Of a stretch of 64,000 bases of DNA, positions 23,067 through 34,210 are shown piece by piece. The stretch covers positions 62,001 to 126,000 of the forward strand of contig BCKK01000006.1 of NCBI GenBank assembly GCA_001600615.1, read 5' to 3'. Under the pieces are notes generated by a model, which did no database searches, was not told the DNA's origin, and saw nothing but the letters and a program-made list of their open reading frames with translations. This stretch comes from Dioszegia crocea (Eukaryota; Basidiomycota; Tremellomycetes; Tremellales; Bulleribasidiaceae). The position numbers and the translations under genes are program-made. Positions within the stretch are counted from its first letter, which is position 1. Each line of letters starts with the position of its first letter.

Positions 23067-25094
23067 CTAGCTGTGGGCGGGGTTCCTGAGCGCCAAAAGC
23101 TTAACTTCACGCTCACGCTATAAGAGTCAGTAAGATCCTGATGATGGCCAAAAAATCAACTTACATCATCGGCCGCCTTCTGACCACGAAGATCATCCAG
23201 GTCCTGAGTCTTCTCCGCGACCTGGCCAGTCAAGCCAGCAGCATGGTCCCTCCTCTCTTCATAATCATTTTCGGCATTCCTCAACTCGCCCTCAATACGC
23301 TCATACCTCTCCTTCTCCTTGAGGAACCTGAGTCGGGCCTTGTGCTCCTTGGTGGTCCATTTACCGAGCCTGTTCTGGGACTTGCGCTCAGCCCTGGCAC
23401 CTTCCTTCTGGAGCTTGACGAGGCGCTCGAGTTCCTTGATGGAGCCGAGAACCGACTTGGCCTCAGCCTTGCCTTCAGCCTTGATGACTTTAGCAAGACG
23501 AGTGGCATCCTTCTTCTCCATCGTCGCGAGGCGGCGAAGGGTGGATTCATCCAGGATACGCTCAGAGAGTTCGGCACGGGTGTGAATGTCACTAAAGGTC
23601 AGCACTGTCCACAGTACCCGGAACATAAACTCACTCTCGGCCCAAAACTTCCTCGGGCTGGGTACCAATGGTGGTACCGGCACCACGACCGAATGCACCT
23701 CGCCTGCTGCCAACAGTACCGCCGTTAGCACCTCGGCTGAGAGCACCGTTCCGGCCGTTGGTACCAGCTCGACTGAGGACAGTGCCGCTGCGGTTGAGAA
23801 CGCCAGCTCGCGAGTCCCGTCCGTTACCGGTACCGTACTGCGACTCGCGGTGGTCCTCAGTTACGCTGTTGAGGACGGGCTCGGGGCGGTGACCGAACGC
23901 CGATCGGGGCCGGTGGGATGACGCCTCGTCGAACGTGGTAGTTCGGTTGGAGTTACCGTTGCCCATACCGTGGTCCTGAAGGGCGACGCCGCGCTGGCTG
24001 CCCATGCTAGGGGACTGCTGCAGCTGCTGCTGACGCTCGTGCGTCATGACTTCGCCGGGAGCCGCGGCACCGATGGAAGACTCGCGCTGGTGACCGTTAC
24101 CGTTGGCAATGACGGAGTTGCGGACCGATCCGGCGCGGGAAGAGGGGCGCTTGATGGATCCAGCCTTGGAGTTGCGACGCTGGGGGACGGGAGCGTCGTC
24201 GTGCTGCTCGTAGGTGGTGATGATGGGCATGGCCTTGGCGTATGACCGGGAGGTTTCATACCTGGAAATAAGCAACTACCCGATGAGTTGTGGAGAATTG
24301 ACCTACTCAGGTCGGCCGTCAATGCTGCCAGCATCGGTACCCCTAACGCTCTTCCTAGTGCTCTGAGCATCCGCCTGGGGCGCAGCATACTCGTTGCTAG
24401 TATACTGCGACTGCTGAGCAATAGACTTGGGCCTGAGCGAAGTCCTCCTGCTCTGGCTGTTCTGCTGGAGGTTCTGCTCGTGCTGCTGCAGCTCGCGGTC
24501 CTCAGAGGAAAGACCATTACCATTCCCGTTGGCATGGTGGTCCTCGTTGGCAAGGCGCTCGTCGAGGGTCAAACCCCCAACCTTGAGCTCGTCCGGGTGG
24601 ACGGCCTGGTCATTGTGACCGAAAGTGCTGGCATCGTGCTGGGGTTGGGCCATCGTGTCTAGCTGGATGGGGTGAACGCCGGAGGTAGAGTAAATGGCGG
24701 GTAGGTAGTGCTGTTCGATCTGAGCGGGCTCAGGGTGGGAAGGGGTGGTATCGAACGTGGGTTCCTTGGTAGTGCTGAGCGCAGGACTGGGGATGGGGGC
24801 GCCTAGTGCGTAGTTGTGATTGGGCGGGGCAGGGAGAAGGTCTTTAGGGTCCGAAGGCAAGGAAGCTACGGAAGCAGGGTAAGACGAGTGAGGTGAGATA
24901 TTCACGGGGAGTGTAGATTTCTGTTCTCGGTCGACAGAGGAATCTGTGGTACCGGGTACGTGATCAGGTTGAGAGACCTGCTGTGTGGCTACCTCGGATG
25001 GGAAGACTGCTTTGAGGACAGGGCGGCTGAGGAGGCCGACGAGGCCGAGCTGGATCGCTTGGGAGGTCGTTTTGCCTGATGTAGCGGGTAGGGG
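23067..25094 (-). CDS. Ncp1-like coiled-coil DNA-binding protein, 5' end unresolved
   Basis: About 630 residues in at least four exons. The most distal coding exon is open from just after an in-frame TAA (25095-25097) and reads SGKTTSQAIQLGLVGLLSRP, then VLKAVFPSE. Introns near 24262-24305, 23596-23637 and about 23122-23164 join GRPE to YETSRSY, GRD to DIHTRAEL and KAADD to REREVKLL; the stop is at 23067. After Asn/Gly/Gln-rich low complexity, the final 150 residues are strongly helical and charged (ATRLAKVIKAEGKAEAKSVL, ELERLVKLQKEGARAERK), then EKERYERIEGELRNAENDYE. This fits the fungal family annotated as DNA-binding protein Ncp1. No ATG occurs on this strand between about 24652 and the upstream stop, so the start is a hidden upstream exon, a non-AUG codon or the internal MAQPQHDAST near 24652. 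Confidence 0.65.
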
Positions 25095-25544
25095 TTATCG
25101 GCAGTGCTGAACTTGTGAGATTACAAGGTCAGATGTCGAGAGTGTGTTGAGGGAGGGGATGGGGGGTTAACAAGTGATATGTAAGAGGGTGAGAGTGACG
25201 GTGAGGGATACGACGGTGTTGGCGAGGATGACGGGCGGGGTGTGGGTAAGTCTCGGGAAGGGAAGGATCTGATCTACCTTGTGGACTTTCCTCTATCGGA
25301 CAGCTGAGGAGAGGGAGAGCAGTTGCCAGGGTAAATGACGTACAAAACTGCCACAACCGGAAATTCAAATATGACGTAGGACCTTCCCGGCTCACGGCAA
25401 CCGATCCCGGAAGTTGCCGGAAACCGCGGACGGCGTTACGGCGTTACTCCCTTGTGGCAGTCGGAGCCGAGGCGCGTCGCGTCAAGCTTGCTTGCCCCAG
25501 CCAGGCTACTATCGCCATATCTTCCTACTGTTGAACAGGACACG
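25095..25544. other. Divergent promoter region, Ncp1-like and SPC1
   Basis: Separates the leftward Ncp1-like gene from the rightward SPC1 gene. A possible donor (AAG|GTAGAT, minus strand, near 25280) could belong to a noncoding first exon of the Ncp1-like gene. Repeated CGGAA/CCGGAA words occur at about 25358-25430. No coding exon was recognised. Confidence 0.4.
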
Positions 25545-26017
25545 ATGGACTACCTACCAGCCTCAGTCACAAAATGGCTGCAAGGTCCGATCGTATGTCG
25601 TGCCTTCCCCGCTTTCTGCATAAGAATCCCCGAGCTGAGAGATAGGACCCAACCTCTCAACGCCTCGTTGAACAATACTCTCAATACTTTCTCGTCCTCC
25701 TCGTCGTGAGTTACCTTTCGACTGCATATACATACTAAATACTGACCATCGTCCCAGGCCGTATCGTTCATCCTCTCTTTCGCCCTAAAGTCAGTCTTGA
25801 TCGGTCTGGAGGTGTTCCTCGTTGGCTTTGTCGCTTTGCTATTGGTAAGCCTATCACCATCCTTTGGTTCTTGGCCTAGCATAATCGCCTTGAGTCTCAT
25901 AATGGACTACTGCTGATTGCTCACTAGGCTACTGTCCCACCATGGCCATTCCTCAATCGACACCCTGTTAAATTCCGCCAGGTTCGCCAACCCACCTACA
26001 CGCTGCCGAAACAATGA
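25545..26017 (+). CDS. SPC1: Signal peptidase complex subunit 1 (Spc1/SPC12)
   Basis: Four small exons give about 94 residues, the usual size of the family. Introns at 25593-25645, 25706-25757 and about 25842-25927. Exon 1 reads MDYLPASVTKWLQGPI, exon 2 DPTSQRLVEQYSQYFLVLLV, which together give the IDxxxQ start of the SPC12 domain; exon 3 is AVSFILSFALKSVLIGLEVF and exon 4 begins ATVPPWPFLNRHPVKF. Two hydrophobic helices and the PPWPFxNRHPVK motif are characteristic. Spc1 is a small two-helix ER membrane protein of the signal peptidase complex, not catalytic, with both ends in the cytosol; it has been implicated in keeping the peptidase from cutting membrane segments. The gene diverges from the Ncp1-like gene across about 450 bp. 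Confidence 0.85.
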
Positions 26018-26601
26018 GGCTCGCTTCGCGTTTCGGAACAGGGACCTAGCATCACGGAGGCGTATCCTCCCATTCACACGCTTAGGTCGTCGACCTCGCG
26101 ACCTATCCAGCAATGTGGCGGCATTCCACCTACTCCACACGCCCGAACGTAGTTTATAATATAGTGGTGCCTCTATATAGATCCAATGACCTTGATGCCA
26201 AAGCTGGATACATCGTGCCTCAGCATCTATTTGTGCCTAGAAAACTTTGGCTTACACCCCACCTGTCTATCTAACCCTCACGCCTTCAACCTACAACAGG
26301 ACTGCCGAGAAATCATGCACGAGAGGATGACATCCCACCAAGCACCGGTGGAGTGGGGCCTCGGCCGTGACGTCAGTGCACCGCTTGTGACTAATTACCA
26401 CTTCCGGTAAGTTCCTATATTGTTTCGTCACGCCAAGGCGACAAAGGATTTCAGCCCAGCTCAGCGTCTCAAAGTTGGCCACCCATCTCTGATCCATCAT
26501 ACTTTGTTCATCCATACCTGATTCTCATCTATACCAGAAGAAGAATCCCACTACGACCCACAAACACAGCCAGGAACTAAATCAACGACACTACCGCAAG
26601 A
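26018..26601. other. Intergenic, SPC1 to RCR-like gene
   Basis: Holds the SPC1 3' end and the promoter of the RCR-like gene. Sequence just after the SPC1 stop stays open in other frames to about 26160 without protein-like composition. No RNA gene was found. Confidence 0.4.
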
Positions 26602-27501
26602 ATGTCTGATATCTGCTACGATCGCTTTAGTAAGTCATCACCGCTTCACCGTGATCACTCTTCGCCTCCTTCCCTCTGCTAAAGGGGTCCGTCTTGCAGA
26701 TCGTCGCTGACAATCCTTAGACAGGGCATATTACTGCAATAACAATGGTTTAGGCTACGGAGCCCGGATCGGAATCGGAATCGGAGTGGCGGCTGCTGTG
26801 ATTTTGTTGTTTGCGCTGTGTGGTGTGTGGAGACGCAAGTGAGTCATCGTCATCATCACGGAGCATCAGACTTCCTCTTCTCTCGATCCCCCATGATTCA
26901 ATGTGGGGTACCTCGCGCTACACTTGCTCGTCGATCAGACTTCTGTTCCTTCACACTTTCATCCGCCCTGTCAACTTCTTTCGGAACCTTCGCTGACACC
27001 CAGGCAACTCCGCAAGCAATTTTCTCAATATCGACCCCCTGCACTCCCATACGCACAGAGCAACAACGCACCTGCGGGAGGATACAGCTACGGTCAAGGA
27101 AACAACCCATACGCCAACAACCCCCCTCCCCCAACCACATTCGGCGGTGCGAACCAATACGGTTCCAACCCTTCTGCACCACCTGCGACTTATCAGCCAT
27201 CCATGGCTGGTCAATATACCGGAAACACCAACAACAAGGCACCCAGCGATAATGGTGCGCATGAGCATGGGTATGAGTGGGAGCAGGCGCGAGAGGCTGA
27301 GAGGCTCGAGAGGGAGCAGGCGGCCGGTGGGCATGGGCCGCCCGGGTATGATGCGAGTGTAGGCACTGCGCCTCAGAGTGAGTGACAATTCCTGTAGGGC
27401 GAGACTCCTAGCTGATATCTCTAGCTCCCGTTGTTACTGGAAACGGACAGGGCAACGATCAATACGCTCCCCCACCAGGTGCCCCTCCTGCCAAGCGGTA
27501 A
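26602..27501 (+). CDS. RCR-like single-pass membrane protein
   Basis: About 190 residues in four exons. Exon 1 MSDICYDRF joins across a GTAAGT intron to NRAYYCNNNGLGYG, then a single transmembrane helix (IGIGIGVAAAVILLFALCGV) followed by a basic stop-transfer cluster (WRRRQLRKQ). The cytosolic tail is rich in Pro, Gln, Asn and Tyr (PPALPYAQS, NPPPPTTF) and carries PPGYD, a PPxY motif that binds WW domains of Rsp5-type ubiquitin ligases; it ends YAPPPGAPPAKR. A short Cys-containing exposed N-terminus, one helix, basic patch and PxY-rich tail match the RCR family (chitin synthesis regulation / Congo-red resistance, yeast Rcr1 and Rcr2), which routes membrane proteins to the vacuole. Layout supports the call; sequence identity cannot be judged here. 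Confidence 0.65.
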
Positions 27502-27889
27502 TGCCTTCAGTAAGGCAAGTCGCGGGTGATGGGTGTGATGATATACCAGTAGATGGCGGGCAGACGGAGTAGACGTAGGAAAGGAAGGGAATTAGAAGGA
27601 AAGATCAGGTTGTCGGTGTAGCCTAAGACACGGAAAGAAATCGTCATGTATTGTAGATATCCTATAGTTTTAATATGCACTTATATGATGCTGGCTTTTG
27701 GCGCTTGCAGCGCTGTGGAGCCTATGGCTTGATGCGGAATATTGTCAGAGTCGCACCTGGTACCTGTAGCAGCCTGTAGCGCGTAGCCTTAGTTACAGCG
27801 CGGAAGTATAATTTCACCACCACCTCTGCTGTCCGTCGAAAATCCACCACCCCACCATCTATCTCAGCCTACTACCTACATCAGCCACA
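27502..27889. other. Intergenic, RCR-like to uL4m gene
   Basis: An AT-rich 3' flank (about 27640-27690) is followed by the short promoter of the uL4m gene. The sequence AACCACCACCTC-rich leader region directly precedes its ATG. Nothing else was seen. Confidence 0.35.
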
Positions 27890-29295
27890 ATGAAGCGTAT
27901 ATCCAAGCTCGCCCAGGGTATAACTGCCGCACAGGTAAGCTAATTTGTAATCTCGCTTGTCTGACCCAGCAAAGAACTCCCAGCTGACCCGCCCAGCCCA
28001 TCCGACCGATCATCTCCCGGACCTCCTTCTTCACGCCTTCCTCCTCCCTCGCCCCTTTCACATCTCTCGCAGGACCCAGCCGACAGTCATCTTCGGTACC
28101 ATCAACTCGGTCATATGCCACTCTCACAACCGAGACTGTAGCCGAAGTCGAGCATGATCAAGCTCAACTACTCGACCAGGAAGATATCCTCTATGCCGAT
28201 CTAGCAGTATCCAGTCCTAACGGTTCACGTCCACTGGAGATCCCATCCTCCGTATCTATCCCGCCCAACGTCAGATTTGAGGGTTTTGAAAATATCCAAG
28301 AACCTACTCCGAGGGGATGTAAGTCTATCCCTTGATTCCCCAATACCTCTAGCTAATCTCTAGTCCGAATACACACCCCGCCCCCCTCACTCCTCTCGCC
28401 CATCCCTCACCCGCTCTCTTCCCTATCATCCCCAAACCCCACATCCCCCTCATCAGCCCTCGAACCCATCTCGCTTCCACCCCACATATTCGCCCAGCCA
28501 CTTCGACGCGATATCCTTCATCGCTGCGTCGTATGGTATCTCTCCATCTTACGGTCCGGCAATCAGAGTTCTAAAACACGGTCAACGGTGAATTATTCAG
28601 GGAGGAAATTGAGGCAGCAGAAGGGTACAGGAAAGGCTCGAGTGGGCGATGCGAGTAGCGGAATGCGTATGTCATCACCCTGGTCAGTTGAGTTGTGCTA
28701 ATGCGAGATAGGAAGAGGTGGTGCCCCCATCTTTGCCCTTCATCCACGGGATCACGCCCAGCTCTTACCCCGTAAAGTCCGCGCATTGGGCCTAGCCACT
28801 GCGCTCTCATCCAAACTGTCCGCGGGTCTCCTGAGGGTCGTTCCGGACCTGAACGAAGCAGGATGGAGCGGAACAGCCGAAGCTCGTCGAGCTCTCTGCG
28901 ATGGGCTTCCTAGTCCCGCCGAACCACTCGCAGAGGAGCTTGAATCATCTACGGCCGAAGAATCAGAAGGCGATCTCATACGACGCTTTGGAACGCCCCA
29001 AGATCTCTCAATCCTCTTTGTCCACCCTACGCCCTCCTCGCAGGCCGAATTGGAAAATATCGATGCGTTTACACGGTCCGTTCGGAATATGGAAGGTGTG
29101 GAGGTTTTGTCAATGGAGGAAGTCGAAGTGTATCATGTACTCAAGTATAAATGGTGTGTCCTTGAACGGGGGGTTGTGGATGGGATATCGGAGGTGGAGG
29201 GGGAGGAAGCGTTTAGTCTCGAGGGGCTCGAGGGGGCTTTGATGGATTTTGAAGCTGAGAGTGGGGTGGAGAGTGAGTTGGGAGTGGGGCCTTAG
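27890..29295 (+). CDS. YML6: Mitochondrial large-subunit ribosomal protein uL4m
   Basis: Roughly 400 residues in four exons. Exon 1 MKRISKLAQGITAAQ and exon 2 start PIRPIISRTSFFTPSSS form an Arg/Ser-rich, acid-poor presequence for mitochondrial import. Introns lie near 27935-27996, 28319-28364 and 28664-28710. The uL4 core is clear: LRRDILHRCVVWYLSILRSG, then TVNYSGRKLRQQKGTGKARV with the GTGxAR loop that lines the exit tunnel, GGAPIFALHPRDHAQLLPRK and VRALGLATALSSKLSAGLL. The C-terminal part contains SILFVHPTPSSQ and a helix (LENIDAFTRSVRNM), then an acidic tail. The protein binds large-subunit rRNA during mitoribosome assembly. The symbol follows the yeast gene for this subunit. Confidence 0.87.
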
Positions 29296-29418
29296 GGGCT
29301 GGAGATAGGAATATATGCAGATGAGTTGGAGTAACCTTGACCGGCCTGATAGACACTGAAATGGGACACGCGAAAGCCTCTCCTTATTATTGTACATCTA
29401 TGTTTGTCCACACCTCAT

Positions 29419-31678
29419 CTATAACCCAGCTCCACTATCCCGTCTCTTCTCAACCCTCGGACCCACATCTTCAAACTCGCCAAACCCCCCATTCCCATCC
29501 CCATCCCCATCCTCTTCCCTATTAGTCTCCACCGCATCCTCAAACGGATTCCTCTCGGCCTCTTTCGGAACACTAACCCCTCCCGCGCCAGTTCTCAAAC
29601 CCGCCACAGGCGACAAAGCGCCTCCTTCATCTTCATCATCAAACAACAAACCCCTACGTTCGCCCTTAACATCACCACCGCCTACGCCTCTTCTCTCCGG
29701 TCCTTCTTTCCCAACTTTATCACCGTTATCGGAATCATCATCGCCATCGCTTATCGATCCGACTTCCCACATCACTTCTCCTTCCCCTTCTCCACTGGCA
29801 GATCCTTGTGGTCTACGCCGCCCCTTATTCCGCCTCCCTCCTTCCTCAGCCGCCTTACTGCCCCCTGCTCCATCGTCTGCCTCGTCGCCTTCGCCCTCGC
29901 CCTCGCCCGGCGTGCCCGACCGACCGCGCGGCATTCTAGGTCGCATCCGCATCGAGTCGCCTGGCGAGGTCGAGGTGGTGTATGGATCAGGAGCGGATTT
30001 GGCTGATGACTTCAAAGAGAGGATCGTGACTCCGGATACGAGGACAGCGATCGAGGCAAAGACAGCGATGAGGACCTGCGTGACTGTCAGTCCGGCTCTG
30101 CGCCATACTCCGAGTGAAAACAACATACCCATCGAGCATATTGCCCTGCCTCATCGTAGAATATGAGAGAGTTGATGAATCTGGGATTTGTCAGCTTGGC
30201 ATGTAATGCGTCTGGGCAAGAGATCTCACCCAAAGACAGTATATCCAGCGTAGAACAGCGGGACTACGACGACTGTATCGGCACATTCCAGCGCTCGATT
30301 CAGGCATACAATCTGCAATACCGCCGTTATTATCACGAGCAGTAATGTGACTATCGGCGTGACGTTGTAGAACTACCAAATCAGCCTCCAACACAGCCGG
30401 CATTCGCATCTTTGGACTTACCGGACCGTCATGCCTTCCCAAAAGATTGACCACAGCCTTGGTAAACACCAAACACATCCCGGCTAGACTCCCGCCACAC
30501 ACTGCCCACCCTATACCCTGCAGCCAAGTCACTCTTGGATCTTCTGCACGCTGCAGTATCATCTCCACTTGGCGGAGTACGAATCCGTCCGCTCGCCTAA
30601 TCCCCGCCCATGCGCGCTTGAAGAAGGCCCGGAGGGGATGGACGGGTTTTGGACGAGAAGCGATGGGTAATTCGGTATTGGATGGTAAAGGGGAGAAGGA
30701 GGCGCGCGAGGCGAGCAAGCGGGCAAGGATTGAAGAGGCGAAATAGGTGGATGAGGTGAAGAGGATCAAGAATGTGAAATAGGCTAGCCAGTCTATTCTC
30801 GTCCATAGGGCGTTGAGGCTGGGGTGTTAGTGGGTTTAAATCAAGGAAATGGAGACAAGGCACATACCGAGTAACATTGAGCCCTTGTTGTAATCCATGG
30901 TTGATGGAGCTGAAGACGAGGATCAGGATGACGCCTAGGATAATGACTGCCGTTCCATTGATATCTGTCTTGGTAACGGCTGGCATTGTCAGCTTATGCT
31001 CATCGTCACAGCGAATATTCCAGCTGGCACGTACGGGTACCGACAAGCCAACTCGCAAAGAGGAAATTGAAAATCAGAGAAGTCGAACCGAGCGGAGCGA
31101 CCCAGTCAGGCCTCAACCATCTCAGAGCTAGTGTCGAGCCGACTACGATAGTCAGTATATTGCGAGCGGTGTCTATAGTCAAGCTGACCCAATTGAGATA
31201 TTCTGTACATGTCAGCTGGTGTATCCGAGAGCAGAAAGACTTTCAGCGTACATGTACATTCCCATCCCCGCTAGCCATATCGGCCTCATATACTCCTTCT
31301 TCCTCTCGCTCCTCGGCAGGTTCTGTTGGCGCGTATGGTCCAGCTTAGTGATATTTAACCCGAAAGCATTCAGTGCTGACGCAGCCAGGACCACCAACAA
31401 GCCGATGACTGTATTCTAATCATCAGGTCCAGGTCCGACCACCGGATCTGGCGAATCTAACGCACAAGGACATAATTCCCACTCTCTAGCGGATCTCCCG
31501 GATCCAGTATCGATGGTGTCGTACCATTTATAACAGCCGTAGCGTGGGGCAAATCATTAAGCGTCGTACTTGTCCACAAGATGATAGATGACGCCGCCGC
31601 GGAAGTGACCGAGGCTGTAGCTGAGGCCGAGGCTGATAACGCTTCAGCGAATGAAGTAGCTACGAGCGGTGGATCCAT
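29419..31678 (-). CDS. NIPA-type magnesium transporter
   Basis: About 640 residues in several exons, ATG at 31678 (MDPPLVATSFAEALSASASA). After an exposed Ser/Ala-rich N-terminus with an N-glycosylation sequon (INGT), the transmembrane core appears in order: VIGLLVVLAASALNAFGLNI, YLNWVSLTIDTARN, RWLRPDWVAPLGSTSLIFN, INGTAVIILGVILILVFSS, the LAYFTFLILFTSSTYF segment, a QGIGWAVCGGSLAGMCLVFT helix, and the hallmark LNRALECADTVVVVPLFYAG followed by YTVFGFINSLIFYDE. This is the DMT-superfamily NIPA fold, associated with Mg2+ transport in animals and with uncharacterised fungal homologues. The C-terminal 230 residues are a disordered, acidic, Gly/Glu-rich tail with one NPF motif (ERNPFEDAV), which may recruit EH-domain trafficking proteins (inference). 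It converges on the uL4m gene, leaving only about 120 bp between stops. Confidence 0.82.
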
Positions 31679-32082
31679 TGTATCCAGCGAGATTTAGGCT
31701 AGGATCAGGGATACTAGGTGCTATATCATAGAATATGGTATGATGGATAGATTGACGCGAATTCTTTGAGCCAAAACGTTATGGTGGTGGCGATGGACGG
31801 ATCCGGCCGCCGAGGCCGAGAGGGGAAGATTTGCTTGTGCCTTCCTACTTCATCTCAGGATTGTCAGCAGGCTTGCATGGTAAGGTATGTATGCTACCCA
31901 AGAACAGGTGAAGCTCTGCTGACGGTGCTATCCTATGATTATCATCAAATTTCTACAACCACTATATACTGACTAGTACCGATACTTATATCTATGCCCA
32001 TGTGCTAAGTTCTAGCTCAGCTATCGATTAGGTCGTATTAAGATCCCCTTTACAACACCATCCTCCAGATCAACAAGTAAAC
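31679..32082. other. Intergenic, NIPA promoter and 3' end of zinc-cluster gene
   Basis: Promoter of the NIPA-type gene on the left; AT-rich 3' flank of the Zn2Cys6 gene on the right (about 31940-32080). No coding signal. Confidence 0.4.
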
Positions 32083-34210
32083 CTAGGCTCGAAAGCCAGC
32101 ACCTTGGTTATGGGTATACAAATCGCTCCCACTGCCCATATTGCCAGCCATGAACGCCGTCGATCCCTGGTCCATCATCATCCCCTCCATGGTGAATCCC
32201 TGATGTCCCGTCCCAGCATCAAATCCGCTGTACCCATCGCCGCCTGATACGCCCCACTCAAACGACAGCTGCTCCGACTCGGCGGGCTGTACGGGCGAGA
32301 GTTGAAAAATGTCGTCCTCGGCCATCATGCTCGGTGTCCCCTCTGTGGTCCCGGTATGGGTGAAGGCGGAAGACCAACCGCTGAGACTCGCGCGGCCACT
32401 ACCTGTGCCTGTAACCCCAGACGAGGGGGTTGTACCGGAGTGAGAAGCCGGAGCAGAGGCGTTGGAGGCTGACGCAGAGGTACCGCCCAGGTTGTCATCG
32501 GTGTTCGGGGAAGGGGACAGGTCGACGCCGAGGCTGAGTCCCAGGCCAAGTCCAAGTTCCAGGCCATCATCCATTCCGGGACGCCGCCGGTTGGATGCTG
32601 TCCCGGAGGAAGAAGCAGCGGCACGTGCACCGGTGGTCGCATTGCGAAGGGCAAATGCTGCGAGATTGACGCTGCCGATCGCTGGGCTCGCGCCGGGACG
32701 GAGGTATGGATGTGCTGATGGGACCTCATTCCGCTGACGGGGACTTGTCATGGAATGGGAGTGGGAGTGGGAGTGGCCAGCACCGGCAGGACGGGTGGTT
32801 GGAGCTTTGACAACGGGAGTGGGGTGCGTCATGCTCCGTGCATGTCCTGAGGCAGCTGTAGAGGAGACGGCATGTACCGAATGCCGGCGGGCTTTAGGCT
32901 TGGTTGTTGTGGTGCTCGCTACCACCTCAGGCTTGACGACGAGGGTCCGGGCCCGAGTGGATGTAGGGGTGAATTCGCAGGTGAATTTCCGCTTCACGCA
33001 TCGATTACAGGGATGTCCACCAAAGCACTGATTACATTAGCTCGGTAAACATGACGTTTAGACCGTACTCACCCTGGCTTTTCTCACTCGACATCTCTCG
33101 CACGCCTGAGCAGTCCGACTTCGCTTCTTCCCCTCTTTGCTCTGCGCTGCGTCTCCTGGCGAGCCCTCAACTACCCCCTTGACCTTCATAGACGGCGAAG
33201 CGAACTCCAGCGTATGTGACGCAGCGGGCCTAGCCTTCGCTGCCTTCTTCACCAGTCCGACCTTCCCCACCTCAGGGACTGGCTCGACCTCAAGCTCATC
33301 ATCCATCTCCTCGATCTCAGGCATCGATTCCGCCTCTGACGACACGGGCGATTCTAACATGTCAAACACCTCTGGCCCGCTCGTTGTTTCCGCCTCAGCC
33401 TCATCATCTATCTCCACCGCTTCATCGAGGAACAGCTGATCCTGCCCAAATGCCGCCAGACTCCGACTTCCGAACGCCCCGAAATGCATCGCATTGGTAG
33501 GCAGACTCTGGGCTGAAGGCAGCGCACCAAACAGGTCCAGCGGTGAGATACAGCCTGTGGTTTGACCCGGGATATTTATGGGGTTCGAAGCGGAGAATCG
33601 AGGGGGCAGGGTAGGGAGAGGTGTGTGGTTGAAGTATGGGTTGTGGCAGGAAAAGTCGGGGGCAAAAGTCATACCCTGACCTGGATTGGGTTGGAGGCCG
33701 TATGAGCCAAAGGGTACCGGGAGGTAGGGTGAGGGAGCAGGATAAGAAGGAGTCTGTAGATATCCATACTGTTGTTGCTGTTGATAGGGGTACTGAGGAT
33801 GCTGGTATTGTGAAGGATCGAAGGGTGCAGCTCGGTAGGCGCGAGGCGAGACCCTATCTCTATATGGCGAAGTGGACATGTTCTCGCCTGGAGATAGCTC
33901 GGTATGCGACCGCTCGAGAGGGGGCATACTGAGGATCGACGCTTGGGGTAGAGACGACATGTCGGCGCCAGTAGACAGCGGTGTGGAAGTAGGGAATGGG
34001 GCTGATAGGTCTCAGTACGTTACTGGAAGAGATGATGCGGTATGGTGGCGGGAGAGGCTTACCGATAGCCAGGGCAAAGAATACCAGAGTGACAGGAGAG
34101 AAACGTGAATACAACAAGTATTTGATGATCGTCGAAGAGGTCGAGATCCGGATATAGGGGAGAGCAGCCAACAACACCCTGACACCTGTCCACCAGCCAT
34201 TGAGATGCAT
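32083..34210 (-). CDS. Zn2Cys6 transcription factor, optional hydrophobic N-terminal exon
   Basis: From the ATG at 33960 (MSSLPQASILSMPPLERSH) the protein has about 600 residues in two exons. The zinc cluster is split by an intron (about 33005-33073): AQACERCRVRKAR joins CFGGHPCNRCVKRKFTC, giving C-x2-C-x6-C-x5-C-x2-C-x6-C at residues about 288-315, so it sits mid-protein. Before it are Pro/Tyr/Gln-rich and acidic stretches that could activate transcription; after it is a Ser/Gly/Ala-rich region. No fungal-specific regulatory domain is seen. Upstream, a spliceable exon (ATG 34210, MHLNGWWTGVRVLLAALPY, then SPVTLVFFALAI) joins in frame through an intron at about 34003-34062 to APFPTSTPLSTGADM. 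It would add about 60 residues with two short hydrophobic stretches. Whether this exon is translated is uncertain. Confidence 0.8.
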
